Below, in pieces: positions 1 through 9,382 of a DNA stretch of 64,000 nt. The stretch comes from Bartonella vinsonii subsp. arupensis OK-94-513. Lineage in GTDB: Bacteria; Pseudomonadota; Alphaproteobacteria; Rhizobiales; Rhizobiaceae. The position numbers and the translations under genes were made by a program. Positions within the stretch are counted from its first letter, which is position 1. Every line of letters begins with the position of its first letter. The stretch lies in contig NZ_JH725037.1 of the NCBI RefSeq assembly GCF_000278235.1, positions 1,079,675-1,143,674 on the forward strand, in the 5' to 3' direction. The notes beneath the pieces were generated by a model, which saw only the letters and a program-made list of their open reading frames with translations, ran no database searches and was not told the DNA's origin.

Positions 1-799
1 TATCTTTACGTCCTGGCATTCTTTTTTCAATATCTTTTAGCATTTCCTTCATTGCATTACGTTGTAAACCATCTTGGCTCCCACAAAGATTGCAAGGGAT
101 GATAGGAAATTGCATAGCTTGAGAAAATTTTTCCATATCTTCCTCAGCAGCATAAACAAGAGGGCGCAAAACGAAAAGGTCTCCTTCGTCGTTTATAAGC
201 TTTCCAGGCATGGCAGCTAATCGGCCACCATGAAATAAATTCATAAAAAATGTTTCTAAAACATCATCGCGATGATGTCCGAGAACCAATGCAGAACATC
301 CCTCTTCACGTGCAATACGGTATAAATTACCACGTCGCAATCGAGAACAAAGTGAACAATATGTTTGCGTATCTGCTAATTTATCTGTGACAATGGAATA
401 AGTATCCTGATACTCAATGCGATATGGAATTTTATAAGAGTTTAAAAAGTCTGGAAGAATATGCTTTGGGAAGCCCGGTTGTCCTTGATCAAGATTACAA
501 GCTAGAATTTCAATAGGTAAAAGGCCACGCCATTTTAAATCAAGAAGAAGTGCTAAAAGTCCGTAAGAATCTTTTCCACCTGATAAGGCAATAAGCCATT
601 TTTTCCCCGCAGAAAGCATAGAAAAATCATCCAATGCTTGCCGCATATGACGTAAAAGCCGTTTGCGCAATTTATTAAACTCTACAGTTGAAGGAGCAAC
701 CCGAAATATTGGATGACAATCATCAGCTTCCCTCGCCAAAGAATTAGTCCTTTCTACATTCTTTTCCATTGCTTGATATTCAACTGAAATATTACCCAT
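1..799 (-). CDS. ttcA: TtcA, tRNA 2-thiocytidine(32) synthetase, 3' end cut off
   Basis: Partial gene running off the left edge, so its stop codon is not in the window. About 266 residues are visible. The protein is an ATP-dependent sulfurtransferase that makes 2-thiocytidine at position 32 of some tRNAs. The PP-loop ATP-binding motif SGGKDS sits about 68 residues in. A downstream CSLCSRLRR block and a later PCNLCGSQ block supply the cysteines that in this family hold an iron-sulfur cluster. The region [11 protein letters not shown] is also typical. The chosen start, ATG at 799, leaves a variable N-terminus of about 45 residues, and an internal ATG about ten codons on is a possible alternative. 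The gene is convergent with nothing and lies downstream of rpsD on the same strand. Confidence 0.93.
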   Translation of the reverse strand, partial: MGNISVEYQAMEKNVERTNSLAREADDCHPIFRVAPSTVEFNKLRKRLLRHMRQALDDFSMLSAGKKWLIALSGGKDSYGLLALLLDLKWRGLLPIEILACNLDQGQPGFPKHILPDFLNSYKIPYRIEYQDTYSIVTDKLADTQTYCSLCSRLRRGNLYRIAREEGCSALVLGHHRDDVLETFFMNLFHGGRLAAMPGKLINDEGDLFVLRPLVYAAEEDMEKFSQAMQFPIIPCNLCGSQDGLQRNAMKEMLKDIEKRMPGRKD

Positions 800-1067
800 A
801 ATATTATATTCTGCATGTAAATATCTTGTTCTACAAGAATAACAGCAATAACAGATGGAATAGTTGTTTAAACGAATGCTCTGTTAAGCTTTAAGAGAAG
901 ATCTGTAAAAAGAAATGGAGCTACATCAAATCACGCTGTCATAAAATATAACAACAAACTTGATATAGCACCATTCAAAAAAACGACTCGCTAGCTTTAA
1001 AGACTATAAAGCAACACTAATATTTTTGAGTGTATAACAAAATGAAAGAAAGTACCTTATAGAGAAT

Positions 1068-1685
1068 TTAACGAGAATAAAATTCAACAACCAAATTCGG
1101 TTCCATCTGCACAGCATAGGGAACATCCGCAAAAGCAGGAATACGGGTAAACGTCGCTTTCATTTGATTATGATCTGCTTCAATATATTCGGGCACATCA
1201 CGTTCTGCTAACTGCACAGATTCCAAGACCAAAACAAGCTGTTTTGATTTTTCACGAACCTCAATAACATCACCTGGTTTACAACGATATGATTGAATAT
1301 TCGTGCGCCGGCCATTTACGTTAACATGACCGTGATTGATAAACTGGCGAGAAGCGAAAATCGTAGGCACAAATTTCGCACGGTAGACGACAGCATCCAA
1401 ACGCGATTCTAAAAGACCAATAAGATTTTCGCCAGTATCACCACGCCGCCGAGCAGCTTCCTCATACGTTTTACGGAATTGCTTCTCTGAAATATCACCG
1501 TAAAATCCTTTTAACTTCTGCTTAGCACGTAACTGCACACCATAATCAGAGAGTTTTCCTTTACGGCGTTGTCCATGTTGACCTGGCCCATAATCACGAC
1601 GATTCACAGGAGACTTCGGACGCCCCCAAATGTTTTCTCCCATACGTCGGTCAATTTTATATTTTGTTGTTTCGCGTTTACTCAT
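1068..1685 (-). CDS. rpsD: 30S ribosomal protein S4
   Basis: Ribosomal protein S4, 205 residues, the usual bacterial length. It is a primary 16S rRNA-binding protein that nucleates assembly of the small subunit body. The N-terminus has the expected basic stretch ([20 protein letters not shown]). The S4 RNA-binding domain lies at about residues 95-155 ([24 protein letters not shown]). The open frame extends upstream to 1799. ATG 1685 is chosen because it starts the family-typical sequence and is preceded by AAAGGA at good spacing. It stands alone rather than in an alpha operon, as is common in alphaproteobacteria. Confidence 0.97.
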   Translation of the reverse strand: MSKRETTKYKIDRRMGENIWGRPKSPVNRRDYGPGQHGQRRKGKLSDYGVQLRAKQKLKGFYGDISEKQFRKTYEEAARRRGDTGENLIGLLESRLDAVVYRAKFVPTIFASRQFINHGHVNVNGRRTNIQSYRCKPGDVIEVREKSKQLVLVLESVQLAERDVPEYIEADHNQMKATFTRIPAFADVPYAVQMEPNLVVEFYSR

Positions 1686-1839
1686 CGCATTTCCTTTAAA
1701 AACAGAACATAAGATCTCATAATAAGATCTCAAGGAAACGCGCCCTCCTCTGCCTTCAAATCGAAAGACTGACAGGATACCTTGACATATAATAGGCAAA
1801 GCTACCCACGGGACACGTCAATTAACGCTATTTTCTCGA

Positions 1840-1861
1840 AAGAAAAAGCTGGAGTAGCTTT
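1840..1861 (-). terminator. possible rho-independent terminator after murI
   Basis: On the minus strand, AAAGCT and AGCTTT form a 6-bp stem around a 5-nt loop, followed by TTCTTTC. It lies just past the murI stop codon. The stem is short and the U-tract imperfect, so this is tentative. Confidence 0.4.
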
Positions 1862-1868
1862 ATTGATC

Positions 1869-2681
1869 TTAGATCCCAAAGTCAACTCCTTTGATCATAT
1901 TTAGGTTAAATCTTTTTAACAAATGCTCTGTTGAAGAAGTTATATTTTGAGCTGTAAATAACGCAAAATCTTTATATTTCTTGATGATTTTTGGATGCAC
2001 TCTTTCCGGTAATAATGATCTTGTATGTTTGGCTACAGCTTTTGCCGGATCAATCCATTGTACTGGCCATAAAGCTTGTTCACGAAAAAATTTGATCAAA
2101 AAAGGATAATGTGTACAAGCTAAAACAATAATATCAGTGTATTTGCCATCTTTCTTAACAAAACATGGAAGGATTTCATTACGCAATTCCTGCAAATCGA
2201 TAGGCTTTCCACGCAAATAATCTTCAGCAAATCCAGCAAGTTTTTCACTTCCAACAAGCTGAACATGACACTGAGTAGCAAAAGAATTGATTAATTCATG
2301 TGTATAGGCACGCTTAACTGTTGCAGGAGTGGCTAATACTGAAATAAAACCAGATTTTGTTTGTTCTGCTGCTGACTTAATTGCGGGAACCGTTCCTACA
2401 AAAAGAATATGGGGAAATCTCTTTCGTAAATCTGCCATTATCAGTGTAGAAGCAGTATTGCAAGCGATCACACATAAAACAGGGTTATAGAGTGTTAAAA
2501 GATTTGTAAAAATCTTTAAAATACGTCTTTTTAAAACATGTTCTTCCCAATTTCCATAAGGAAAGCCTGCATCATCAGCAACATAAATAAATTGTCTTTC
2601 AGGAATAAGAAGGCGCACTTCCCTGAACACTGTTAAACCACCAATACCACTATCAAAAAAAAGGAGAGGCCGTTCATCCAT
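1869..2681 (-). CDS. murI: glutamate racemase MurI
   Basis: Cofactor-independent glutamate racemase, 270 residues, supplying D-glutamate for peptidoglycan. The two catalytic cysteines are visible in IACNTAST (about residue 73) and LACTHYPFL (about residue 188). The N-terminal DSGIGGLT loop carries the conserved Asp and the substrate-binding Ser. The start codon lies inside the 3' end of trmJ (8-bp overlap), which indicates co-transcription and coupled translation. Length and motifs are normal for the family. Confidence 0.96.
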   Translation of the reverse strand: MDERPLLFFDSGIGGLTVFREVRLLIPERQFIYVADDAGFPYGNWEEHVLKRRILKIFTNLLTLYNPVLCVIACNTASTLIMADLRKRFPHILFVGTVPAIKSAAEQTKSGFISVLATPATVKRAYTHELINSFATQCHVQLVGSEKLAGFAEDYLRGKPIDLQELRNEILPCFVKKDGKYTDIIVLACTHYPFLIKFFREQALWPVQWIDPAKAVAKHTRSLLPERVHPKIIKKYKDFALFTAQNITSSTEHLLKRFNLNMIKGVDFGI

Positions 2682-3510
2682 CAGTTTTCACACTTGTTTT
2701 TATTTTTTTACGTTCACGATCTGCAGGCGCACCGCTTCCCCGCGGGAGCTTAGGTGAAAAATGATCTAATGAAGATATAATCCCCCGTAGCAAACGAACC
2801 TCAGATTCACTAAAATGAGCGCGTGTAAAAACAGAGCGCAGATTTGCAAGCATCACCTCTTTACGTTCCCGAGGTCTAAAATATCCACGGATATCCAAAG
2901 CATCTTCTAACTGAGATAAAAAACCATGAAATGTTGCTTTATTCGCTGGCTCCATCTCTACTGCACGAAAAGCCGTATCACTCATATCTTCCAAACCTGA
3001 TTTCATCCATTCATAAGACATAAGCAAAACCGCTTGCGCGATATTGAGCGAGGCAAAAGCAGGATTAACTGGAAAAGTAATGATTTCATCAACAAGACTG
3101 ATTTCATCGTTTTCTAATCCCCACCTTTCTCTTCCAAATAAAATGCCGGTTCTATGTCCAATGTTTTCACGATGACGTAATATACTCGCTGCTTCAACAG
3201 CACTTTTTACAGTTTTAAAACCACATCTTTCACGTGCTGTTGTAGCAAAAACATAATGCAAATCTGCAATTGCATCACGCAATGTATCAAAAATTACAGC
3301 GTCATTAATGACATGATCTGCTTTACTCGCAGCAGCTATGGCTTTTTCATTTGGAAACACTTCTCGAGGTTTGACTAATCGAAGCTTAGAGAGCCCAAAA
3401 TTTGCCATCGCTCTTGCTACCATACCAATATTTTCAGGCAACTGCGGCTCGACTAAAATAATAATTGGACCATTTGTTAGATTTTTACGATTCTTATTGG
3501 TTCCAGCCAT
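2674..3510 (-). CDS. trmJ: TrmJ-type tRNA (Cm32/Um32) 2'-O-methyltransferase
   Basis: SPOUT (SpoU-class) RNA methyltransferase of the TrmJ subfamily, 278 residues. It uses S-adenosylmethionine to methylate the ribose at position 32 of tRNAs. Motif 1 is PQLPENIGMVARAMANFG near residue 23. Motif 2 is ILFGRERWGLENDE and motif 3 SLNIAQAVLLMSYE; together they form the knotted SAM site. The C-terminal extension of about 100 residues fits TrmJ rather than TrmL. The start is supported by GGGAGA upstream of ATG 3510. It overlaps murI by 8 bp. Confidence 0.9.
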   Translation of the reverse strand: MAGTNKNRKNLTNGPIIILVEPQLPENIGMVARAMANFGLSKLRLVKPREVFPNEKAIAAASKADHVINDAVIFDTLRDAIADLHYVFATTARERCGFKTVKSAVEAASILRHRENIGHRTGILFGRERWGLENDEISLVDEIITFPVNPAFASLNIAQAVLLMSYEWMKSGLEDMSDTAFRAVEMEPANKATFHGFLSQLEDALDIRGYFRPRERKEVMLANLRSVFTRAHFSESEVRLLRGIISSLDHFSPKLPRGSGAPADRERKKIKTSVKTDG

Positions 3511-3829
3511 AAACTCTCCCTAATTTCATATATTAAGCTTCTATCGCTGTCTTTTTTGTAGCAGCATTCTTAAAAGAACACTCTCCAAATAATCTTGTTA
3601 ATAACAAATTACGGACAATATTATCTTGTCATTCAAAGCTTATTGTAAAAGCATAACTTCAAAATTAACAATGCTATTATGAAAGAAAAATAAACTCTGG
3701 TGCGCAGAATGTTTATAGGAATTGCTTTAACATTTTTGTGCATCAAGAGTGCCTTATTGAAATATGTTTTAAAACTTACAGATAACAATCTTGGTTGAAT
3801 TATAAAAATATAAATTCTAAGAAAGGAGT
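3511..3829. other. intergenic region between divergent trmJ and sfsA
   Basis: 319 bp of AT-rich sequence between divergent genes. It must hold promoters for both directions. I see no clear -35/-10 pair, hairpin or small gene. Confidence 0.5.
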
Positions 3830-4546
3830 ATGCTCTTTATTTCCGAACTTTTTCCTGCAAAACTTATCCGTCGTTATAAACGTTTTCTTGCTGATGTTAA
3901 AGGAGCAAATCAAGATATCTTTACCGTATCAGTTCCTAATACAGGATCGATGCTTGGCTTGACAACTCCCAATTCTAATATTTGGCTCTCATATAACAAT
4001 AATTCCAAGAGAAAATACGCATATCAATTAGAAATTGTCGAAGTAAATAACAATTTGATTGGTATCAATACGACTTTACCCAACAAGCTTGCTTTAGAAG
4101 CAATTCAAAATGGTTTATTACCAGAATTGAGTGGATACAAAACAATTTTGAAGGAACAATGCTATGGTACGCGATCTCGCATTGACTTTCTTCTGTGTGA
4201 TGGTATCACCCCTGATTGTTATCTAGAAGTCAAAAATGTTCATTTTATTCGCCAAAAAGAATTAGCAGAATTTCCTGATACCGTAACAAAACGTGGCACA
4301 CGTCATCTTGAAGAACTTATAAAAGTTGTGCAACAGGGGAAACGAGCCGCTATGCTTTATGTCATTCAACGGGAGGATTGCTCAGCTTTTACCATCTGTC
4401 ATGACCTTGATCCAACCTATGGACGTACATTTGATTTAGCGCTAAAATCTGGAGTAGAATTTTATGCTGTAAAATGTCACGTAAGTACAAAAGGTATTTT
4501 TCCGATTTATCGAGTAGAAATAGAAAATAGAAAAAGTGATGACTGA
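3830..4546 (+). CDS. sfsA: SfsA family protein (sugar fermentation stimulation protein)
   Basis: SfsA homologue, 238 residues. In E. coli SfsA affects maltose metabolism and binds DNA non-specifically; the fold combines an OB-like N-terminus with a nuclease-like C-terminal domain. Typical motifs are LIRRYKRFLADV near the N-terminus, PNTGSMLGL, the acidic-basic block RSRIDFLL, CYLEVKNV and FPDTVTKRGTRHLEEL. The last two resemble a PD-(D/E)xK core, with E and K in the CYLEVKNV block. The Shine-Dalgarno-like AGGAG lies almost against the ATG, which is unusually close. The 3' end overlaps the map start by a few bases. Confidence 0.92.
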   Translation: MLFISELFPAKLIRRYKRFLADVKGANQDIFTVSVPNTGSMLGLTTPNSNIWLSYNNNSKRKYAYQLEIVEVNNNLIGINTTLPNKLALEAIQNGLLPELSGYKTILKEQCYGTRSRIDFLLCDGITPDCYLEVKNVHFIRQKELAEFPDTVTKRGTRHLEELIKVVQQGKRAAMLYVIQREDCSAFTICHDLDPTYGRTFDLALKSGVEFYAVKCHVSTKGIFPIYRVEIENRKSDD

Positions 4547-5369
4547 CTATATTGAATATAATAAAATACCCTTAAAATTTAACGGACAAATTCGCATTTT
4601 TGATGATTACGCTTTTACTAAAATGCGTGAAGTTGGCCACATTGCTGCAGAATGCCTTGATGCACTTATAGATATCATTAAACCTGGTATCACAACACAA
4701 GAAATTGATGATTTTGTCTTTACTTTTGGGGCAGAGCGAGGAGCTCTTCCTGCTGACTTGAATTATCATGGATACGGTCATTCATGCTGTACATCCATCA
4801 ATCATGTTGTTTGCCATGGTATTCCTAATAAAAGACCCTTGCAAGAAGGCGATATTGTCAATGTTGATGTGACCTTTATTCTCGACGGGTGGCATGGAGA
4901 CTCAAGCCGTATGTATCCTGTTGGAAAAATCAGACGAGCTGCAGAACGTCTCCTAAAAATAACCCATGAAAGTTTGATGAGGGGAATTGCCGTAGTCAAA
5001 CCCGGAGCAACCACTGGTGATATTGGTGCTGCCATTCAAAATTATGCAGAATCTGAACGGTGCTCAATTGTAAGAGATTTTTGCGGACATGGAATCGGTC
5101 AGCTCTTTCATGACGCGCCCAATATTCTCCATTATGGAAATCCTGGAGAAGGAGTAGAACTAAAACAAGGCATGATATTTACAATTGAGCCGATGATCAA
5201 CCTTGGTAAACCACAGGTTAAGATTTTATCTGATGGTTGGACAGCTGTGACACGTGATCGATCTCTTACTGCACAATATGAGCATACAATTGGTGTAACA
5301 AATGAAGGATGTGAAATTTTTACGCAATCTCCTAAAAATATTTTTTATATTCCAAATTCATATGCCTAA
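4539..5369 (+). CDS. map: type I methionine aminopeptidase
   Basis: Removes the initiator methionine from nascent proteins; about 276 residues. The five metal ligands are recognisable: Asp in VNVDVTFI, Asp in WHGDSSR, His in GHGIGQLFH, Glu in IEPMIN and Glu in QYEHTIGV. The substrate-facing His is in the GYGHSCCTS region. A GTG three bases upstream (4536) could also start translation; ATG 4539 is preferred. The start overlaps the end of sfsA, so the two are probably co-transcribed, with radC 17 bp downstream. Confidence 0.96.
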   Translation: MTDYIEYNKIPLKFNGQIRIFDDYAFTKMREVGHIAAECLDALIDIIKPGITTQEIDDFVFTFGAERGALPADLNYHGYGHSCCTSINHVVCHGIPNKRPLQEGDIVNVDVTFILDGWHGDSSRMYPVGKIRRAAERLLKITHESLMRGIAVVKPGATTGDIGAAIQNYAESERCSIVRDFCGHGIGQLFHDAPNILHYGNPGEGVELKQGMIFTIEPMINLGKPQVKILSDGWTAVTRDRSLTAQYEHTIGVTNEGCEIFTQSPKNIFYIPNSYA

Positions 5370-5386
5370 ATAAATGTAGAAATATC

Positions 5387-6181
5387 ATGGCTAAAAAAAT
5401 AAATACAAAGGAAGACATCCAGAGCAATCATTTTGCATTAACACCAAGTTCTTCACTCAATCCAATACCAGAAATAAAAAGTAAAAAGGTTCAAAAAAAA
5501 ATACAGATACATAAACATTATCAAGGACATCGTGAACGCCTCCGTCAACGCTATTTAAAATCAAAAGGAAATTCGATTGAAGATTATGAATACCTTGAAT
5601 TATTGCTTTTTCGCACGATTCCCCGCGCAAATACAAAACCAATAGCCAAGAGTTTGATCGCACGTTTTGGCTCATTAGCTGACGTATTGGGTGCTGATAT
5701 TCATCGACTTCAAGAAGTTGAAGGGTGCGGTCCAGCGACTGCAACCGATTTAAAAATTATTTCAGATGTTGCTGGACGTCTTGCTCGTGCAGAATTATTC
5801 AAACGTGATATTTTCTCATCATGGGATAAAGTATTAGCCTACTGCAAAGCTGTTATGGCTCATGAAACACGTGAACAATTTCGTGTCTTATTTCTTGATA
5901 AAAAAAATGGTTTACTTGCTGATGAAGTGCAACAAACTGGAACCATTGATCATACTCCTGTTTATCCACGTGAAGTAATCTGCCGAGCTTTGGAATTATC
6001 CGCATCAGGACTTATTTTAGTGCACAACCACCCTTCTGGTGATGCCACACCTTCTCAAGCAGATATAACTATGACACATAGATTAAAAGACGCAGCAAAT
6101 GCGTTAGGCATTATTGTTCACGACCACCTTATCATCGCACGCAACAAACATACGAGCTTTAAAGCATTAAGACTCATATGA
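5387..6181 (+). CDS. radC: RadC/JAB-domain protein
   Basis: RadC family protein, 264 residues. The N-terminal third is low-complexity and polar. A helix-hairpin-helix-like region follows ([16 protein letters not shown], about residue 110), then a C-terminal JAB1/MPN metalloprotease-like domain with the metal motif [14 protein letters not shown]. The true biochemical role of RadC is unsettled, and the old assignment to DNA repair has been questioned. It lies 17 bp after map, probably in the same transcript. Confidence 0.93.
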   Translation: MAKKINTKEDIQSNHFALTPSSSLNPIPEIKSKKVQKKIQIHKHYQGHRERLRQRYLKSKGNSIEDYEYLELLLFRTIPRANTKPIAKSLIARFGSLADVLGADIHRLQEVEGCGPATATDLKIISDVAGRLARAELFKRDIFSSWDKVLAYCKAVMAHETREQFRVLFLDKKNGLLADEVQQTGTIDHTPVYPREVICRALELSASGLILVHNHPSGDATPSQADITMTHRLKDAANALGIIVHDHLIIARNKHTSFKALRLI

Positions 6182-6227
6182 ATCTCGTTGAAATAAAAAA
6201 AGACTTCACTCACTTATTTGCAACGAA

Positions 6228-6440
6228 TCAATTTTCTAAATCAATATCTAATATAGCCATTGAAAAATTGTATGATAGTTCATCCTCATCTTCATCTCGA
6301 TAGATAACACCTAAAAACTCATCCCCAATATAAACCTCACAAGAATCATCTTTTTTAGGCCGTGCCCTCACTTGTAATGCTGAATTTTGGAATGTATTTT
6401 TTAAATAACTATCAAGTTTTTTTATTTCATCAGCATTCAC
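6228..6440 (-). CDS. DUF3126 family small protein
   Basis: 70-residue acidic protein recognised as a DUF3126-type protein, a family of unknown function largely confined to alphaproteobacteria. It begins MNADEIKKLDSYLK, has a central beta-rich stretch with EVYIGDEFLGVIYRDEDEDE, and ends in DLEN. The acidic turn after YRDEDED is typical. It is convergent with radC and has its own upstream space. No function can be inferred beyond family membership. Confidence 0.8.
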   Translation of the reverse strand: MNADEIKKLDSYLKNTFQNSALQVRARPKKDDSCEVYIGDEFLGVIYRDEDEDELSYNFSMAILDIDLEN

Positions 6441-6977
6441 AATGCTCTCCTGTCTTTTGAGACTTTTAAATTAACGCCTAAACAGCAAATAAGGCACTCC
6501 TAAGATTCTAAAAATATTAGTTGTAATCTTTACTTATATTACCTATAATTGAAACAATATTATCTTGATGTGTTTACTGAGGGACCTTTATTAAAAAACC
6601 TTACCATTATTAAATATATTCGTATAGTTTCAAAAATAAAAAATACAGTTAGAAAACCACGATTTTTAAATAATTTTTATTTTATCCCCAATTTTAGCAT
6701 TTGCACTTACAAGCATATTTTGATCAAATATTGGAAATATAACTTTTACAATTTCTTTGTTTTTCTAAAGTTTTTATTGCGCAATAAAAATACTTTTCTT
6801 TAACTACTTCCATAACATACTTGTTAAAACTATAAGAAGAACTTTTATTCTTACACGAATACATATTATTTTTTTATAAAATTTTATACTATAAAAAGCA
6901 AAATTTTGAATAAGAATTATTTTACCTAAGATAAAATATTGATTAGCTTTGCGAACTCTAAAAAATGCAAATAATTC
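6441..6977. other. AT-rich intergenic stretch with no convincing gene
   Basis: 537 bp of very AT-rich DNA. An 84-codon open frame at 6549-6803 (+) has no start signal and Phe/Ile/Asn/Lys-biased composition expected by chance here. No clear hairpin, tRNA or repeat is seen. Possibly decayed coding sequence. Confidence 0.5.
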
Positions 6978-7751
6978 TCATATGATAGGATAACGAGAAA
7001 GAAAATCGATAACGCCCTTTTTATAGACCTTGTCTCCCACAGCAAGCATATGATCTCGATCAGGTATTGGCAATGCTTCACCACAGGGTAATAAAGCTGC
7101 TAATGGCTCCGCTTCACCGCCAATTTCATCTAATGAACCAACAGCAACAAGCGCTGGTTGTTTAATTTTGTAAATTTCAGACGCTGTTAACTCCTGTTTT
7201 GATGTGATAATACAAGCAGCCAAAGCACGTCTATCGCTTTTAGTTTGGTCTGCAAATTTACGGAACATCAAACCACGCGGATTAGTAATAGTAGAAATAT
7301 CTTCTGCTAAAAGAGCCTCAGCAACAGGTTTCCAGTCCCCTGCTCCTGTTACCATACCAATACCTAAACCACCAAAAATAACGCTGTGTACATATGTTGG
7401 ATATAAAAGAGCCATAAATGCGCTAATTCGAGCACCCATCGAATATCCCATAACATGCACTTTGGATAATTCTAAATGCTGCAATAATTTTACCGCATCG
7501 CCAGCCATAGCTTGAGGTATGTAAAAAGAAGAATCGTAACTTTTAGCCGAATCTCCGTGTCCGCGATTATCAAGAGCAATAACACGATATCCTGCTTCAG
7601 TAAGGATACGAAACCAACCCGTTGCATACCAATTCACCCGTGCAGAAGATCCAAAACCATGAATTAACAAAATAGGCATTCCTTGCCCTTCTTCTCGATA
7701 GGCAAATCGCAAGCCATCATATTCAAAAAAATGAATATCTTCCGCTGTCAT
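6978..7751 (-). CDS. alpha/beta hydrolase
   Basis: Alpha/beta-hydrolase fold protein of 257 residues. It shows the oxyanion-hole motif LIHGFGSS (about residue 30) and the nucleophile elbow GYSMGA (Ser at about 103). An acid is likely in VGSLDEIGG and the catalytic His in DRDHMLAVGD. ALDNRGHGDS is also typical. The substrate is unknown. The start codon overlaps the stop of the DUF192 gene (ATGA), so the two are translationally coupled. Confidence 0.88.
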   Translation of the reverse strand: MTAEDIHFFEYDGLRFAYREEGQGMPILLIHGFGSSARVNWYATGWFRILTEAGYRVIALDNRGHGDSAKSYDSSFYIPQAMAGDAVKLLQHLELSKVHVMGYSMGARISAFMALLYPTYVHSVIFGGLGIGMVTGAGDWKPVAEALLAEDISTITNPRGLMFRKFADQTKSDRRALAACIITSKQELTASEIYKIKQPALVAVGSLDEIGGEAEPLAALLPCGEALPIPDRDHMLAVGDKVYKKGVIDFLSRYPII

Positions 7752-8281
7752 TTCTTATCGCCTTCGCACTTCCCGCAAATAGCAGGATGAATAACACGTT
7801 GTCCTTGCTGTATTTGTTTTTCAGAAACTTCGCCAGCATTCAGTTCAAGTGCAAAAGTTGCAGCTACTCCTGATGAAATAATATCTTTTGAAAATGGTGT
7901 CGTTTTTTCGACAATCGATACAATAACTCCTTTAGCGTTTAAAAAAATCATATCTAAGGGCAAAGATGTATTTGCCATCCACATAAAAAATTCTTTCTTA
8001 TCCTTTAACTGCTTATTTCCTTGCTGTTTAAAGAGCATCGCACGATCACGTGGAAAATGCGTGCGATACATTAAACCAGCTTCTGCCTGGGACTGCGTAA
8101 AAGCAATTTCTACTCTATAAGTGACCTTACCTTGCTTTGTTTGTATTTCTAAAGGAACTGAATCGATAGGAATTTCTATGGGCTGTTTTGCTAGACCTAC
8201 ACTCACTTCTAACAGTATCAAAAATAGTGCCAAAATGACAATATGCCCTCTTTTAAAAGGCTTTAACATTTTTATCTCCAC
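7748..8281 (-). CDS. DUF192 family exported protein
   Basis: DUF192 protein, 177 residues, function unknown. An N-terminal hydrophobic segment after a basic start (KPFKRGHIVILALFLILLEV) looks like a signal peptide, so a periplasmic location is likely. The family signature is clear: AEAGLMYRTHFPRDRAMLF, then FFMWMANTSLPLDMIFL and IVEKTTPFS. Translation may start at residue 5 (8269) instead of 8281. Its stop overlaps the hydrolase start by 4 bp. Confidence 0.88.
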   Translation of the reverse strand: MEIKMLKPFKRGHIVILALFLILLEVSVGLAKQPIEIPIDSVPLEIQTKQGKVTYRVEIAFTQSQAEAGLMYRTHFPRDRAMLFKQQGNKQLKDKKEFFMWMANTSLPLDMIFLNAKGVIVSIVEKTTPFSKDIISSGVAATFALELNAGEVSEKQIQQGQRVIHPAICGKCEGDKK

Positions 8282-8443
8282 TTATAGATAACTCATAACT
8301 TCATTTCATAAAACTGAAAAAGGAAAATTCAAAAAGTAAAAGAATACTCTTTATTGCTCTCCATGTAATATTGGCAGCCCACTTTATTTGTTTACAGCTT
8401 CACAAATATGTTTTCTTTGCACACACTTGCTTCGTAGATATTT

Positions 8444-8461
8444 CTGTCGCTCAAGCGACAG
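8444..8461. other. short perfect hairpin
   Basis: CTGTCGCT and AGCGACAG form an 8-bp perfect inverted repeat around CA, just past the 3' end of the cold-shock gene. It lacks a following U-run on the minus strand, so it is a terminator-like or transcript-end hairpin at best. Confidence 0.4.
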
Positions 8462-8510
8462 CATTCTTCTCTTAAAAAATAAAGAGATAATGTGATTTAA
8501 ATAGTGCCAT

Positions 8511-9086
8511 TTAATGCGTAGCAAATGGAATTCCTATATCTGGATAAATTTCTGCTGTCATTAAGCCTTTTTCCCCTTTACCAAAACGCACAAGAACAAC
8601 TTGACCAGAACGCAGTTCTGCTAAACCAAAACGGCGCAATGTTTCCATATGAATAAAAATATCTTCTGTTCCCTGCCCACGGCTAAGGAAACCAAACCCT
8701 TTATCGCGATTAAACCATTTAACAATTGCGCGCTCTAAACCACTTTCTGGAGTGACAACAACATGCGTACGAACTGGAATTTCTAACGGATGAACCGCTG
8801 AAGAGCAATCTATGGATTTCACCTGAACACATTTTAACCCTCGTTCAGTTCTTTCCACTGCACAAATAACTTTAGCGCCCTCCAAAGCTGTTTGAAAACC
8901 ATCTCTTCGCATCACAGTAACATGCAATAATATGTCTGGAAAATTAGGCAAATCAGGTACAATAAACCCATACCCCTTACTACCATCAAACCACTTAATG
9001 ACACCACTGATTTCAATAATCTCACCACAAGCACCTATACTGTCCTCAGATAGGGAATAATCTTTTAATGTATCCTTGCTCGTCAT
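8511..9086 (-). CDS. double cold-shock-domain protein
   Basis: 191-residue protein with two cold-shock (OB-fold) domains, a form common in Rhizobiales. Domain 1 spans about residues 25-90, with GVIKWFDGSKGYGFIVPD (RNP1-like) and ILLHVTVM in the RNP2 position. Domain 2 spans about 120-185, with IVKWFNRDKGFGFLSRG and DIFIHMETLRR. It is likely a single-stranded nucleic-acid-binding RNA chaperone. It is a single-gene unit divergent from the liv operon. Domain 1 has LLHVT where domain 2 has the canonical FIHME, so the two domains may differ in affinity. Confidence 0.93.
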   Translation of the reverse strand: MTSKDTLKDYSLSEDSIGACGEIIEISGVIKWFDGSKGYGFIVPDLPNFPDILLHVTVMRRDGFQTALEGAKVICAVERTERGLKCVQVKSIDCSSAVHPLEIPVRTHVVVTPESGLERAIVKWFNRDKGFGFLSRGQGTEDIFIHMETLRRFGLAELRSGQVVLVRFGKGEKGLMTAEIYPDIGIPFATH

Positions 9087-9382
9087 AATAAAACGTGATC
9101 CTGTAGCTTTAAATTGTACGACATTGATTCTCTATTTTTAAGTAAACATTGCTCTTGCCTCAACACGCAAGCCCCAAGATAAGATTTCCCCATATTGTCG
9201 TATCTCCACTGTTAATATCGATATAAATATTCATAAAAGTGTTTGATCGTACGCCCCACATATTTTACATAAAGACGATATATAAAAGATTTTTCATCAA
9301 TGATATTTTCATGTGTAACTTGCATGATGAAGAACTTCAAGATAAGGTGCGAAAACTACAACTCAATTCAGGAAAGTGCGCA

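Noticed and set aside
1686..1799. N-terminal extension of the rpsD frame
   Set aside because: Family sequence and RBS both point to ATG 1685; the extension has no similarity to S4.
6549..6803. 84-codon frame in AT-rich DNA
   Set aside because: Starts without a Shine-Dalgarno and has only AT-driven residues; expected by chance.
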